From Herminiimonas sp. CN (GTDB lineage Bacteria > Pseudomonadota > Gammaproteobacteria > Burkholderiales > Burkholderiaceae_D): DNA of 64,000 nt. Where the stretch lies: positions 16,708 to 80,707 of the forward strand of contig NZ_AVCC01000005.1 of NCBI RefSeq assembly GCF_000622895.1. Direction: 5' to 3'. Of this stretch, positions 51,670-61,293 are shown in pieces. The notes beneath the pieces were generated by a model. It did not search any database. It was not told where the DNA came from and worked only from the letters and a program-made list of their open reading frames with translations. The translations under genes were made by a program, and so were the position numbers. How positions within the stretch are numbered: position 1 is the first letter of the stretch; each line of letters begins with the position of its first letter.

Positions 51670-52035
51670 TCATTCATCGTCATCGACTGCCGCCTCGTCC
51701 GCCAGCACCGGCCGCGCTTTCGCATTTGCCCCCAGCCGGCCCAGCGCGCTATCGACCGAACGCTTGAGTTTATCCGCCGCGCCCTGGATCGACTGGTGCA
51801 GCGACGGCGCGTGCTCGGTCACCGCGATCGGCTGGTAGCCTTGCAGCCGCACTTCCATCAGGCAGCGATTATCGGCAGCGCCCGCTTTCGGGCCGTTGGT
51901 GTCGCTCAAGTGCACTTCCACCCGCGTAACCTGGCCCTTGAAATGGCTCAGCGCCCCCTGAACCACGGTCTCGACATGGCGGATCAGTCCGTCGTTGCGT
52001 TCGATGTTGCTATCGGTGTTGACTTGAATTTGCAT
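51670..52035 (-). CDS. HPF/RaiA family ribosome-associated protein
   Basis: The 121-residue protein has the S30AE fold seen in HPF and RaiA (EVHLSDTNGPKAGAADNRCLMEV split over the central strands, and a late helix GAADKLKRSVDSALGRL). Such proteins bind the 30S decoding centre in stationary phase and inactivate ribosomes. It has no long C-terminal dimerisation domain. An acidic tail (AVDDDE) ends it. Confidence 0.82.
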   Translation of the reverse strand: MQIQVNTDSNIERNDGLIRHVETVVQGALSHFKGQVTRVEVHLSDTNGPKAGAADNRCLMEVRLQGYQPIAVTEHAPSLHQSIQGAADKLKRSVDSALGRLGANAKARPVLADEAAVDDDE

Positions 52036-52283
52036 GGTTGCCTGCCTCTGGTAAGAATTGGTGAATCGATCTTCCCGGCGTCAGCCGGGTCCTGCAAACT
52101 TGGGAGACAGCAATGGGTCTATCTTGCCTTGTCTTTGCCCTGTTCTGTACATGGCGCTGCAAAATGTCATTTCAAGGTGTGAAGGCACGCATCGGCCATC
52201 GGCAATGCGGATGGCGTTTGCGTTCGATTTTAATGATGTTAAGCTTGCGCGGAGACAGTATTAACATAGAAAGATTGCCGCCA

Positions 52284-52949
52284 ATGCAACAAAAAGCCCC
52301 CCGCCGCACGCGCGAACGGATTCTGGAATTATCATTGCGCTTGTTCAATGAATTCGGCGAACCGAACATCACGACCACGGTGATCTCGGAAGAAATGAAT
52401 ATTTCTCCGGGCAATCTGTATTACCACTTCCGCAACAAGGACGACATCGTCAACTCGATCTTTGTCCAGTTCGAGGAGGAAATCAACCGCCGCCTGGCGA
52501 TTCCGGCCGAACGCCGGCCCAGCATTGAGGACGTCTGGCTGTATCTGCACTGGATGTTCGAGCTGGTGTGGCGCTACCGCTTCTTTTATCGCGACATGAA
52601 CGACCTGCTGTCGCGCAACCGCAAGCTGGAACTGCATTTCAAGCAGATCCTGGCGCACAAGGTCAAGGTCGCCAAGCATTTGTGCGAGGAATTGCGCACC
52701 GAAAAGGCGCTCGAAGCCAGCGATGCCGCCATCGATGCGCTGGCCACCAACATGGTGGTGGTGGCGACTTACTGGCTATCCTACGAATACGTGCGCAATC
52801 CGCGCAACTACTCGGAACAGAAGGCGATGTCGGAAGCGCTGGCACGCGGCTGTTATCAGGTGCTGTCGGTGATCGAGCCGTTCCTGCGCGGCGATACGCA
52901 TGTGCTGTTCGACAAGCTGTCGGCCGAGTATCTGGGCCAATCCAAATAA
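52284..52949 (+). CDS. TetR/AcrR family transcriptional regulator
   Basis: The 221-residue protein starts with a TetR helix-turn-helix (RRTRERILELSLRLFNEFGE, then MNISPGNLYYHFRNKDDIV). A helical ligand-binding domain follows. The ATG at 52284 is chosen because the DNA-binding domain begins within ten residues; a frame 57 codons longer reads low-quality sequence. AGAAAG lies 11 bases upstream. It is 21 bases from the LOG gene and may control it or an efflux or lipid gene elsewhere. Confidence 0.86.
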   Translation: MQQKAPRRTRERILELSLRLFNEFGEPNITTTVISEEMNISPGNLYYHFRNKDDIVNSIFVQFEEEINRRLAIPAERRPSIEDVWLYLHWMFELVWRYRFFYRDMNDLLSRNRKLELHFKQILAHKVKVAKHLCEELRTEKALEASDAAIDALATNMVVVATYWLSYEYVRNPRNYSEQKAMSEALARGCYQVLSVIEPFLRGDTHVLFDKLSAEYLGQSK

Positions 52950-52970
52950 ACTCCCTATGGATTTCACACC

Positions 52971-53567
52971 ATGAAAATGCACTCAATTTGCGTCTATTGC
53001 GGCTCCTCGGCCGGGGCCGCGCCGCTGTATGCGCAAGCCGCGCGCGCGCTGGCCAGCGAGATGGTCAGCGACAATATCGCGCTGGTGTATGGCGGCGGCA
53101 ACGTCGGCCTGATGGGCATCATCGCCGATGAAGTCTTGCGGCTCGGCGGCGAGGCCACCGGCGTCATACCGCGCGCGCTGCTGGACAAGGAGGTCGGCCA
53201 TCTGGGCCTGACGCGCCTGCACATCGTCAAGGACATGCATGAGCGCAAGGCCATGATGGCTGATTTGTCGGACGGCTTCATCGCGATGCCGGGCGGAATC
53301 GGCACGCTGGAGGAGTTATTCGAAGTATTTACCTGGTCGCAGCTGGGGCTGCACGACAAGCCGATCGGCTTGCTGAATGTGGGCGGATTCTACGACGGCT
53401 TGATCAGTTTCATGCAGCACATCGTCGCCGAGCGCTTCCTGCGCCCCGAACAGGCGGCCCTGCTGCTGACGGAGGCAACGCCGGCAGCACTGGTGGAGCG
53501 ATTCAAATCGTATCAGCCGGACCATCTGAACAAATGGACGCTGCCCGCCGGCAGCATATACCCATGA
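52971..53567 (+). CDS. LOG family nucleoside 5'-monophosphate phosphoribohydrolase
   Basis: The 198-residue protein has the Rossmann-like start SICVYCGSSAGAAPLYAQAA, LVYGGGNVGLMG and the signature PGGIGTLEELFE. The family cleaves nucleotide N-glycosidic bonds (cytokinin activation in plants; purine monophosphates in bacteria). The final A of its TGA stop is the first base of repeat copy 6. Confidence 0.9.
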   Translation: MKMHSICVYCGSSAGAAPLYAQAARALASEMVSDNIALVYGGGNVGLMGIIADEVLRLGGEATGVIPRALLDKEVGHLGLTRLHIVKDMHERKAMMADLSDGFIAMPGGIGTLEELFEVFTWSQLGLHDKPIGLLNVGGFYDGLISFMQHIVAERFLRPEQAALLLTEATPAALVERFKSYQPDHLNKWTLPAGSIYP

Positions 53568-53642
53568 CCTGTATATGCATAAAACATGCTATTTCAACAT
53601 GAATTACAAGCGGAAAAAATAATACTGCCACTACGCATCAAA
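53567..53642 (+). repeat. 76-bp intergenic repeat, copy 6 (divergent)
   Basis: It begins ACCTGTATATGCATAAAACAT, has GCGG at 44-47 and AAAAAATAATAC in the second half. It is the least conserved copy and lacks the terminal GTATATT. It fills the entire gap between two convergent genes, running from the stop codon of one to the stop codon of the other. Confidence 0.55.
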
Positions 53643-54879
53643 CCTCTAAAGCCTGACGGAAATCCTCTACCAGATCGGCGGTATCTTCAATCCCGACCGA
53701 AACCCGGATCAATGAATCGGCGATGCCCATGCCGGCGCGGCGCTCGGCGCCCATCTCGAAGAAAATTGTGTGGGCGACCGGAATCACCAAAGTGCGCGTA
53801 TCGCCCAAGTTGCTGGCCGGAATGCCCAGCTTGAGCCGGTTCAGATAATCGAAGCAATCGATGCCTGCTGCCAACTCGAAGCTGAACAGACTGCCGTAAT
53901 GGCGGAATAACTCGGTCGCGAGGGTATGTTGCGGATGCGATGGCAAGCCCGGGTAATGGACTGCGGCGACGCGCGGATCGGCTTCCAGCATGCGGCTAAT
54001 TGCCAGTGCGCTGGCGCATGCGCGCTCCAGACGCAACGCCAGGGTTTCGGCGCCGAGCGCGATATGATGCGCGGCTTCCGGCCCGAGCGCTGCGCCGAAA
54101 TCGCGCAAGGCCTTGGCGCGCACCTGCGCCATGCCCCACTGGATCGGCGCAAATCGCTTGTAGTTCTCGGCAATATTCGGAAAACCAGTCCAGTCGAACA
54201 GGCCGGTATCGGAAAGACTGCCGCCCAGCGCATTGCCATGCCCGCAGATCGATTTTGTCAGTGCATTGACGACCAGTCCGGCTCCGACCGATTTGGCCTG
54301 AAACAGGTAGGGCGAGGTCATCGTGTTGTCGACCACATACAGAATACCGCGGTCATGGCACAGCCGGCCGATGCGCTTCAGGTCGGCGACCTGGGTGCGC
54401 GGGTTGGCGATGGTTTCGACGAACACGATGCGGGTGGCCGGCGTTAACGCCGCTTCGATTTGCCGCACATCGGTGGCATCGGCAAACGAAACGGCAACGC
54501 CCTGGGCATTTACCGTCTGCCACAGGCTGTTGGTATTGCCGAACAAGAACGAGGACGACACCACATGGTCGCCCTGGCGCAGCAAGCCCTGGAAAATGGC
54601 GCCGATGGCAGCCATGCCGGTAGCAAAGCAGATGGTGCCGTAGGCGCCTTCCATCCGGGTGATCTTGTCTTCCAGCGCCGATACGGTCGGGTTGCCTTGG
54701 CGGCCGTAGCGATAGCCTGGCTGCTTGCCCTGGAATACTGCAGCCAGTTCGCGCGCATCCTTGTAGCCGAACGCGACCGAGGTATGGATCGGCTTGTGCA
54801 GCGAACCGTGCTCGATCGACTTTTGCCGGTCGCTATGCAGGATGCTGGTGGTAAACCCGGTATTTTTATGGTCGCTCAT
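53638..54879 (-). CDS. cystathionine gamma-synthase family sulfhydrylase
   Basis: The 413-residue PLP enzyme has YRYGRQGNPTVSALEDKI, FATGMAAIGA and the PLP lysine in NALTKSICGHGNALGG. It is commonly annotated as O-succinylhomoserine sulfhydrylase in this genomic position after purF. It would make homocysteine or cystathionine from an activated homoserine. The window has two other related enzymes (MetC and MetY-like), so its precise role is open. It lies 72 bases downstream of purF. Confidence 0.82.
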   Translation of the reverse strand: MSDHKNTGFTTSILHSDRQKSIEHGSLHKPIHTSVAFGYKDARELAAVFQGKQPGYRYGRQGNPTVSALEDKITRMEGAYGTICFATGMAAIGAIFQGLLRQGDHVVSSSFLFGNTNSLWQTVNAQGVAVSFADATDVRQIEAALTPATRIVFVETIANPRTQVADLKRIGRLCHDRGILYVVDNTMTSPYLFQAKSVGAGLVVNALTKSICGHGNALGGSLSDTGLFDWTGFPNIAENYKRFAPIQWGMAQVRAKALRDFGAALGPEAAHHIALGAETLALRLERACASALAISRMLEADPRVAAVHYPGLPSHPQHTLATELFRHYGSLFSFELAAGIDCFDYLNRLKLGIPASNLGDTRTLVIPVAHTIFFEMGAERRAGMGIADSLIRVSVGIEDTADLVEDFRQALEV

Positions 54880-54951
54880 GGTGACAGGTGATGACAGGTT
54901 TCAGTGGTGTGACGAGTGCGCCTGCCCAACCGGGACAGGCGGGTTGCCTGG

Positions 54952-56469
54952 TCAGTCGGCGTGGGCCAGATTCAGGTTCAACTGCGAGCGCACTGCATCT
55001 TCGAGCAAGGGCTGCGGGTTGTTGCGCGCATTCTCGATCCGGTCCAGGTAATCGCGCGTAATGTCGCCGGTCACATAGACTCCATCGAAGCAGGAAGCCT
55101 CGAAATTCTTCAGAGCCGGATTGACATCCGAGATCGAGCGTTTCAACGCATCGAGATCCTGATATATCAGTGCGTCGGCGGTGATCTCGCGGCAGACCTC
55201 TTCATCGGAGCGGCCGAAGGCAATCAACTCGTTGCGGGTCGGCATGTCAATGCCGTACACGTTCGGGAACTTCACCGGCGGCGCCGCCGAAGCGAAAATC
55301 ACCCGCTTGGCGCCGGAATCGCGCGCCATCTGCACGATTTCGCGGCTGGTGGTGCCGCGCACGATCGAGTCGTCCACCAGCAGCACCGATTTGCCCTTGA
55401 ATTCGGATGCCATCGCGTTGAGTTTCTGGCGCACCGATTTCTGCCGGACTGCCTGTCCCGGCATCAGGAAGGTGCGGCCGACGTAGCGGTTCTTGATGAA
55501 GCCCTCGCGGTACTGGATGTTCAGCTTCAGGGCCAGCTCGATCGCTGCCGGACGGGAAGAGTCGGGAATCGGCATCACGACATCGATGTCGCCGCTTGAA
55601 AACTGCTTCCTGACCTTGTCGGCCAGGTATTCGCCCATTTTCAGGCGGCTCGCATACACCGACGCGCCGTCGATGATCGAGTCGGGACGGGCAAAATACA
55701 CGAATTCGAACGCGCACGGATTGAGGCTCGGATTGTCCGCGCATTGCTGGCTATGCAGATCGTGATCCTGGTCGATGAAGATCGCTTCGCCCGGCGCTAC
55801 GTCGCGCAGGAAGCGAAAGCCCAGCCCCTCGAGCGCCACCGATTCGCTGGCCACCACGTATTCCTTGCCCTTCGCGCTCTCGGTCACGCCGATGCACAGC
55901 GGCCGGATGCCGAACGGGTCGCGAAAAGCCAGCAAGCCGCGGCCGGCGATTTGCGCCACCACCGCATACGAGCCCCGCACCCGACGATGCACGGCGGCTA
56001 CCGCCTTGAACAAGGCCGACGGGTCGAGCGAATAGCCGCTGGTGGCTTCCTGGATTTCGTGCGCCAGCACGTTCAGCAGCACCTCGGAATCGGAATCGGT
56101 ATTGATGTGGCGCCGATCGTTCTTGAACAGTTCGATCTTCAGTTGCTCGCTGTTAGTCAGGTTGCCGTTGTGTGCCAGGATGATGCCGAACGGCGCATTG
56201 ACGTAGAACGGTTGCGCCTCTTCCTCGCTGGCCGAGCCGGCAGTCGGATAGCGCACCTGGCCGATGCCGGTATTGCCCAGCAACGAACGCATGTTGCGGG
56301 TACGAAACACATCACGCACCAGGCCATTTGCCTTGTGCATGGTAAAGGTATTGCCGTGATTGGTTGCGATACCTGCAGCATCCTGACCGCGATGCTGCAA
56401 CAGCAGCAGAGCGTCATAAATCAGCTGGTTAGCGGGACTATGAGAAACGACACCAACAATGCCACACAT
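54952..56469 (-). CDS. purF: amidophosphoribosyltransferase
   Basis: PurF makes phosphoribosylamine from PRPP and glutamine, the first step of purine synthesis. The 505-residue enzyme starts MCGIVGVVSH, so Cys2 becomes the catalytic N-terminal cysteine. It has the PRPP loop VLLVDDSIVRGTTSREIV. It follows cvpA by 23 bases, the usual cvpA-purF order. Confidence 0.96.
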   Translation of the reverse strand: MCGIVGVVSHSPANQLIYDALLLLQHRGQDAAGIATNHGNTFTMHKANGLVRDVFRTRNMRSLLGNTGIGQVRYPTAGSASEEEAQPFYVNAPFGIILAHNGNLTNSEQLKIELFKNDRRHINTDSDSEVLLNVLAHEIQEATSGYSLDPSALFKAVAAVHRRVRGSYAVVAQIAGRGLLAFRDPFGIRPLCIGVTESAKGKEYVVASESVALEGLGFRFLRDVAPGEAIFIDQDHDLHSQQCADNPSLNPCAFEFVYFARPDSIIDGASVYASRLKMGEYLADKVRKQFSSGDIDVVMPIPDSSRPAAIELALKLNIQYREGFIKNRYVGRTFLMPGQAVRQKSVRQKLNAMASEFKGKSVLLVDDSIVRGTTSREIVQMARDSGAKRVIFASAAPPVKFPNVYGIDMPTRNELIAFGRSDEEVCREITADALIYQDLDALKRSISDVNPALKNFEASCFDGVYVTGDITRDYLDRIENARNNPQPLLEDAVRSQLNLNLAHAD

Positions 56470-56492
56470 GGTGGACTCCTAAACAAAATGAT

Positions 56493-56981
56493 TCAAAACT
56501 TCACATGCCGCACGATATCGCCCGGCAAAAACGGCTGCACGGTAAGCGCAGCGCTTTCCACTAGCGGACTCAGTAACGCATCGGTCCAGAACCGCTGTTG
56601 CGGAATCGCTGTCATGCCGCACAAAAAAACCGCTGCCAGCACAATCACCACCCCGCGCGCAAAACCGAACAGGCCGCCCAGGCCGCGATCGACCACCTTC
56701 AGGCCGCTGGCATTTATTGCCGCATCGACCGCCAGCATCAGCAAGCCCATCAACAGGCGGGTGCCGATGAATAGCGCGACAAATCCCACGATCAAGCGCA
56801 AGGTGCTGCCGGGAATAACCTCCGGCAGCAATGCGGCCAGACTTGCCCCATACGCATTGGCGACAAAGAACGATACTACCCAGCTCAACAAGGACAGTAT
56901 CTCCTTGAGCAAGCCGCGCATGGTGCTGATGACAATCGAGCACAACAGCACGAATAAAACCAGATAATCGAAAATCGTCAC
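56493..56981 (-). CDS. cvpA: CvpA family inner membrane protein
   Basis: The 162-residue protein has four hydrophobic helices and the family start FDYLVLFVLLCSIVISTMRG, then ASGLKVVDRGLGGLFGFARG. CvpA is needed for colicin V production and for envelope integrity in E. coli. It lies between the SPOR protein and purF. Confidence 0.92.
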   Translation of the reverse strand: MTIFDYLVLFVLLCSIVISTMRGLLKEILSLLSWVVSFFVANAYGASLAALLPEVIPGSTLRLIVGFVALFIGTRLLMGLLMLAVDAAINASGLKVVDRGLGGLFGFARGVVIVLAAVFLCGMTAIPQQRFWTDALLSPLVESAALTVQPFLPGDIVRHVKF

Positions 56982-57010
56982 GAATTAGTTGTCATTGGTT
57001 GGCTGGGGTG

Positions 57011-57946
57011 CTAGTTGACCGGCACCAGCGTGCCGCCGTAACCCAACTGCACCAGCTTCGCGCGCATTTTCTCTGCTTCTTCCCTGCCGGCAAACGGCCC
57101 TACCCTGACCCGAATGCGCGCGCCGGACTGGGTCGTGACTTTTTGCGTATACGATGTAATGCCGGCATCCTTGAGTTTGCCCTGCAATTCGTCAACCTTG
57201 TCCTGGGTTGCCAGGGCAGCGATCTGCAGCGTGAATTTTGACGCTTTCTTTTCCGGCGCAGCGCTCTCGGCGCGCCCTTCCAGGATGGCGCGGGCGCGCG
57301 CCGCCTCATCTACTTTGGCGGCTTGCTTTGGCTCAGGCTTGGGTTCGTGCCTGGGCTCAGGCTTGAGTTCCGGTTTAGGTTCCGGTTTAGGCTCCGGTTT
57401 AGGTTCCGGTTTTGGCTCCAATTTCGGTTCCGGATTGGCTCCTGCGACGGCATTGCCTGCTCCGGCGGCTGGCGCAATTGCCGGCGCCGGATCGATAATT
57501 TCCTCTTTCTGGCCCAATCCGGCGGCAGCCGACACCGTCCCTGAAGACGATGCCGCGGCAGATGGAGTTGGCGGAGTTGGCGGAGTTGGCGGAGTTGGCG
57601 CAGCCGGCGCAATTGCCGCAGCCGGTGTATCCATCGAGGGAATCTGTATCGCGATATCGTCCGGCACCGGTTTTTGCTCGGTATCGAACAGCATCGGCAA
57701 TCCAATGATGGCCGCCAGCACCAAGGCGACGGCGCCGACCAAGCGGCGACGCGCGCGTTTTTTTTCCGGCAGCGCAGCTTCGGCAGGTGCTTTGGTGCCG
57801 CCGCCCGATTCCTTTGTGCTGCGGTTGCCGCTACGATTGCTGCTACGAAACGCTTGCGACTCTTCTGCGGAGCGCGAGGTAAAGTCTGGCGCTTCGGTAG
57901 CGGATTCCTGCTGCTTTTTTCTGCCAAGGAACGAGAACAGACTCAT
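57011..57946 (-). CDS. SPOR-domain protein (DedD-like)
   Basis: The 311-residue protein has a cytoplasmic basic start, one membrane segment (about 70-88), a long low-complexity linker and a C-terminal SPOR domain (LQIAALATQDKVDELQGKL, then RVRVGPFAGREEAEKM). SPOR domains bind denuded glycan strands at the division site. The linker contains PTP and PEPK tandem repeats. It lies between folC and cvpA, the position of dedD in E. coli, so a cell-division role is likely. Confidence 0.86.
   Translation of the reverse strand: MSLFSFLGRKKQQESATEAPDFTSRSAEESQAFRSSNRSGNRSTKESGGGTKAPAEAALPEKKRARRRLVGAVALVLAAIIGLPMLFDTEQKPVPDDIAIQIPSMDTPAAAIAPAAPTPPTPPTPPTPSAAASSSGTVSAAAGLGQKEEIIDPAPAIAPAAGAGNAVAGANPEPKLEPKPEPKPEPKPEPKPELKPEPRHEPKPEPKQAAKVDEAARARAILEGRAESAAPEKKASKFTLQIAALATQDKVDELQGKLKDAGITSYTQKVTTQSGARIRVRVGPFAGREEAEKMRAKLVQLGYGGTLVPVN
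57323..57432 (-). repeat. 12-bp tandem repeats encoding PEPK in the SPOR protein
   Basis: About eight to nine imperfect 12-bp units encode PEPK, PELK or similar in the linker. Copy number could vary by slippage without losing the frame. Confidence 0.7.
57564..57599 (-). repeat. four exact 9-bp tandem repeats in the SPOR protein gene
   Basis: GGAGTTGGC (plus-strand spelling) is repeated four times without change and encodes repeated threonine-proline-proline units on the minus strand. Units are a multiple of three, so length changes would stay in frame. Confidence 0.8.
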
Positions 57947-57967
57947 ACGGTAGTGGTGTGATTCGAG

Positions 57968-59272
57968 TTAATGAGATGCGGATTGGCGCGCTTCCAGCAC
58001 GCCGGCGACGGTCAGGAAAGAGCCGAAGACCACGATTCTATCATCCTCACCCGCCCTGCTTTGTGCATTCGCAAAAGCGGCTGCCGGCGACGCAAAAGTA
58101 TTGATGCTCGATTCGGCAGCCGGCCCATTCTGCGCAACAACGCCCGCATCCAGGAGTTTTTGCTGCAATGCGGCAGCAGAGGCTGCACGCGGCAACGGCA
58201 GATCGGTCACGCACCAGTGATCGACGCACGACTTCAACTGCGCGATCACACCATCGATATCCTTGTCCTGCATCGCGCCGAAGACTGCGTAGGTGTAGCG
58301 GTGAAAACCCATGTTGCCCAGATTCTGCGCCAGCGTGGCTGCCGCGTGCGGATTGTGCGCAACATCCAGCACCACCGCAGGTCGCCCCGGCAGGACCTGG
58401 AAACGACCCGGCAAATCCACCAGCACGATGCCCTTGCGGATCTCTTGCGCACTCAGCGGCAGGCGCAGGCGCAACACTTCCAGCGCCGCCAGTGCCGCCG
58501 AGGCGTTCAACAATTGGTTGGCGCCGCGCAAGCTTGGGTAAGCAAGTGAATTGCGGCGCTGACCGCGACCGTTAAAATTCCACTGCTGCTTGTCGCCGGA
58601 ATAATTGAAATCGCGCCCGAATAGCCACAGATCGGCGCCGATTTCCAGCGCATGATCGATCAGCGACTGCGGCGGCACCGGGTCGCTGCAGATCGCCGCC
58701 TTGCCGGTACGGAAAATCCCTGCCTTCTCGAAGCCGATTTTCTCGCGGGTATCGCCCAGGTATTCGGTGTGATCGATGTCGACGCTGGTGACGATCGCCA
58801 CATCCGCATCGACCACGTTGACGGCATCCAGACGGCCGCCCAGGCCGACTTCCAGAATCACCGCATCCAGCTTGGCATCGGCAAACAGTTTCAGCGCCGC
58901 CAGCGTGGTGAATTCGAAATAGGACAGGGTAATTTCGCCGCGCGCGGCTTCGATCTGCGCAAAGGCCGCCATCAGCGCCGCATCGGACACCATTTCGCCG
59001 CCGATGCGCACCCTCTCGTTGAACACCAGCAAGTGCGGCGACGTGTACAAGCCGACCCGATAACCGCCCTGCAGCAGAATCGATTCCAGCAACGCGCAGG
59101 TTGAACCCTTGCCGTTGGTGCCGCCGACCGTAATGACCGCGGCGTCAAAACCGATGCCCAGCCGGACGTACACTTCCTTTACCCGGTCCAGCCCCATGTC
59201 GATGGCATGGCTATGCAAATGCGCGATGAAATCGAGCCATTGCGGCAGCGTGTTTGGAGTTGGAATCGACAT
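57968..59272 (-). CDS. folC: folylpolyglutamate synthase/dihydrofolate synthase
   Basis: FolC joins glutamate to dihydropteroate and folates. The 434-residue enzyme has the P-loop GGTNGKGSTCALLES and YTSPHLLVFNERVRI. The ATG at 59272 gives the usual length; a longer frame would extend through the accD terminator. It sits in the conserved accD-folC-SPOR-cvpA-purF block. Confidence 0.94.
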   Translation of the reverse strand: MSIPTPNTLPQWLDFIAHLHSHAIDMGLDRVKEVYVRLGIGFDAAVITVGGTNGKGSTCALLESILLQGGYRVGLYTSPHLLVFNERVRIGGEMVSDAALMAAFAQIEAARGEITLSYFEFTTLAALKLFADAKLDAVILEVGLGGRLDAVNVVDADVAIVTSVDIDHTEYLGDTREKIGFEKAGIFRTGKAAICSDPVPPQSLIDHALEIGADLWLFGRDFNYSGDKQQWNFNGRGQRRNSLAYPSLRGANQLLNASAALAALEVLRLRLPLSAQEIRKGIVLVDLPGRFQVLPGRPAVVLDVAHNPHAAATLAQNLGNMGFHRYTYAVFGAMQDKDIDGVIAQLKSCVDHWCVTDLPLPRAASAAALQQKLLDAGVVAQNGPAAESSINTFASPAAAFANAQSRAGEDDRIVVFGSFLTVAGVLEARQSASH

Positions 59273-59374
59273 GCGAAGATTGTAGGAAAAACGAAGTATG
59301 CAATTGTAATCGCTCGCGCGACATCCCGCTTGGTCGTCCGGGGCAGAAATCGCCAGAAAATTTGCCGTGCGCAT

Positions 59375-59402
59375 AAAAAAACCCGGGTACGCCGACCCGG
59401 GC
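59375..59402 (-). terminator. rho-independent terminator after accD
   Basis: On the minus strand CCCGGGT and ACCCGGG form a 7-bp stem, followed by seven thymines. It lies 21 bases after the accD stop and ahead of folC, so folC may need its own promoter or readthrough. Confidence 0.85.
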
Positions 59403-59422
59403 TTGGCGCAGCGGCAAAGCGC

Positions 59423-60295
<873 letters not shown>

Positions 60296-60347
60296 GTTGA
60301 ACTCCTTGGTGAAACACGGCGCCTGGGCCGCATGATTTTGTGCAATT

Positions 60348-61145
60348 CTACTCGTCTAAAGCCTGACGTATGCCGGAAATGAAGGTTTCCACCGCCTGCG
60401 CGCATTGATCCGGCGGGGTGTTTTCCAGCTCCTGGATGATGCGGCTGCCGATCACCACCGCGTCCGACACCGAGGCAATCGCCTTCGCGGTGGCCGCGTC
60501 GCGGATGCCGAAACCGACCCCGACCGGTATCTGCACATGGCGCTTGATGCGCGGAATCATCGCGGCCACCGCATCCAGATCGAGGCTGCCGGAGCCGGTG
60601 ACGCCTTTCAGCGACACGTAATAGACATAACCGCTGGCGATCTTGCCGACTTTTTCGATGCGCTCGTCGGTCGAGGTCGGCGCCAGCAGGAAGATGGTGT
60701 CGAGCTGCTCGGCCCGCATGGCGGCGGCAAACTGCTCGCATTCTTCCGGCGGGTAATCCACCACCAGCACGCCATCCACGCCGGCCGTCTTGGCCGCCGC
60801 GATGAAGGCATCGACGCCCATGCGCTCGATCGGATTGGCGTAGCCCATCAACACCACCGGCGTGGTTTGGTCGGTGGTGCGGAACTCGCTAACGTAACGC
60901 AAGACATCCCGCAGCCCCACCCCTTTCAGCAAGGCGCGCTCGGAAGCGCGCTGGATCACCGGACCATCGGCCATCGGATCGGAAAACGGCACCCCCAATT
61001 CGATGATGTCGGCTCCGCCTTTGACCAGCGCGTGCATCAGCGGCACCGTCAGTGCAGGATCGGGGTCGCCGGCGGTAATGAAGGGGATCAAGCCTTTTTT
61101 ATTCTGCGCCGCCAAAGCGGACAGCGTGGACTGGATTCTGGACAT
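60348..61145 (-). CDS. trpA: tryptophan synthase alpha chain
   Basis: TrpA cleaves indole-3-glycerol phosphate to indole. The 265-residue TIM barrel has the motif [19 protein letters not shown] with the catalytic Glu and Asp, and GVTGSGSLD. It is separated from trpB by 148 bases containing repeat copy 7, which is an unusually large gap for this pair. Confidence 0.96.
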   Translation of the reverse strand: MSRIQSTLSALAAQNKKGLIPFITAGDPDPALTVPLMHALVKGGADIIELGVPFSDPMADGPVIQRASERALLKGVGLRDVLRYVSEFRTTDQTTPVVLMGYANPIERMGVDAFIAAAKTAGVDGVLVVDYPPEECEQFAAAMRAEQLDTIFLLAPTSTDERIEKVGKIASGYVYYVSLKGVTGSGSLDLDAVAAMIPRIKRHVQIPVGVGFGIRDAATAKAIASVSDAVVIGSRIIQELENTPPDQCAQAVETFISGIRQALDE

Positions 61146-61180
61146 GATTAGGCTCGCAGTAATTTATATGTTGTGAAGAT

Positions 61181-61256
61181 AGGGGTATATCTAAAAACAC
61201 CGAATCTTCTGCATTATTTTGGTAGCTATCGAAAAATACGCTGTACAGTATCCTAT
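61181..61256 (+). repeat. 76-bp intergenic repeat, copy 7 (inside the trp operon)
   Basis: It begins AGGGGTATATCTAAAAACAC, has TGCATTATTTT centrally, GAAAAATACG and ends ACAGTATCC. GATAGG just before it and CCTATC at its end form a short terminal inverted repeat. It lies between trpB and trpA, 36 bases before the trpA start and 38 bases after the trpB stop. Confidence 0.75.
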
Positions 61257-61293
61257 CAGCAACAAAATCGGATAGCGCTTATCGCAGCATGAA

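Noticed and set aside
57323..57432. Regular repeats resembling a CRISPR array
   Set aside because: The units are 12 bp without spacers, lie in frame and encode a PEPK linker.
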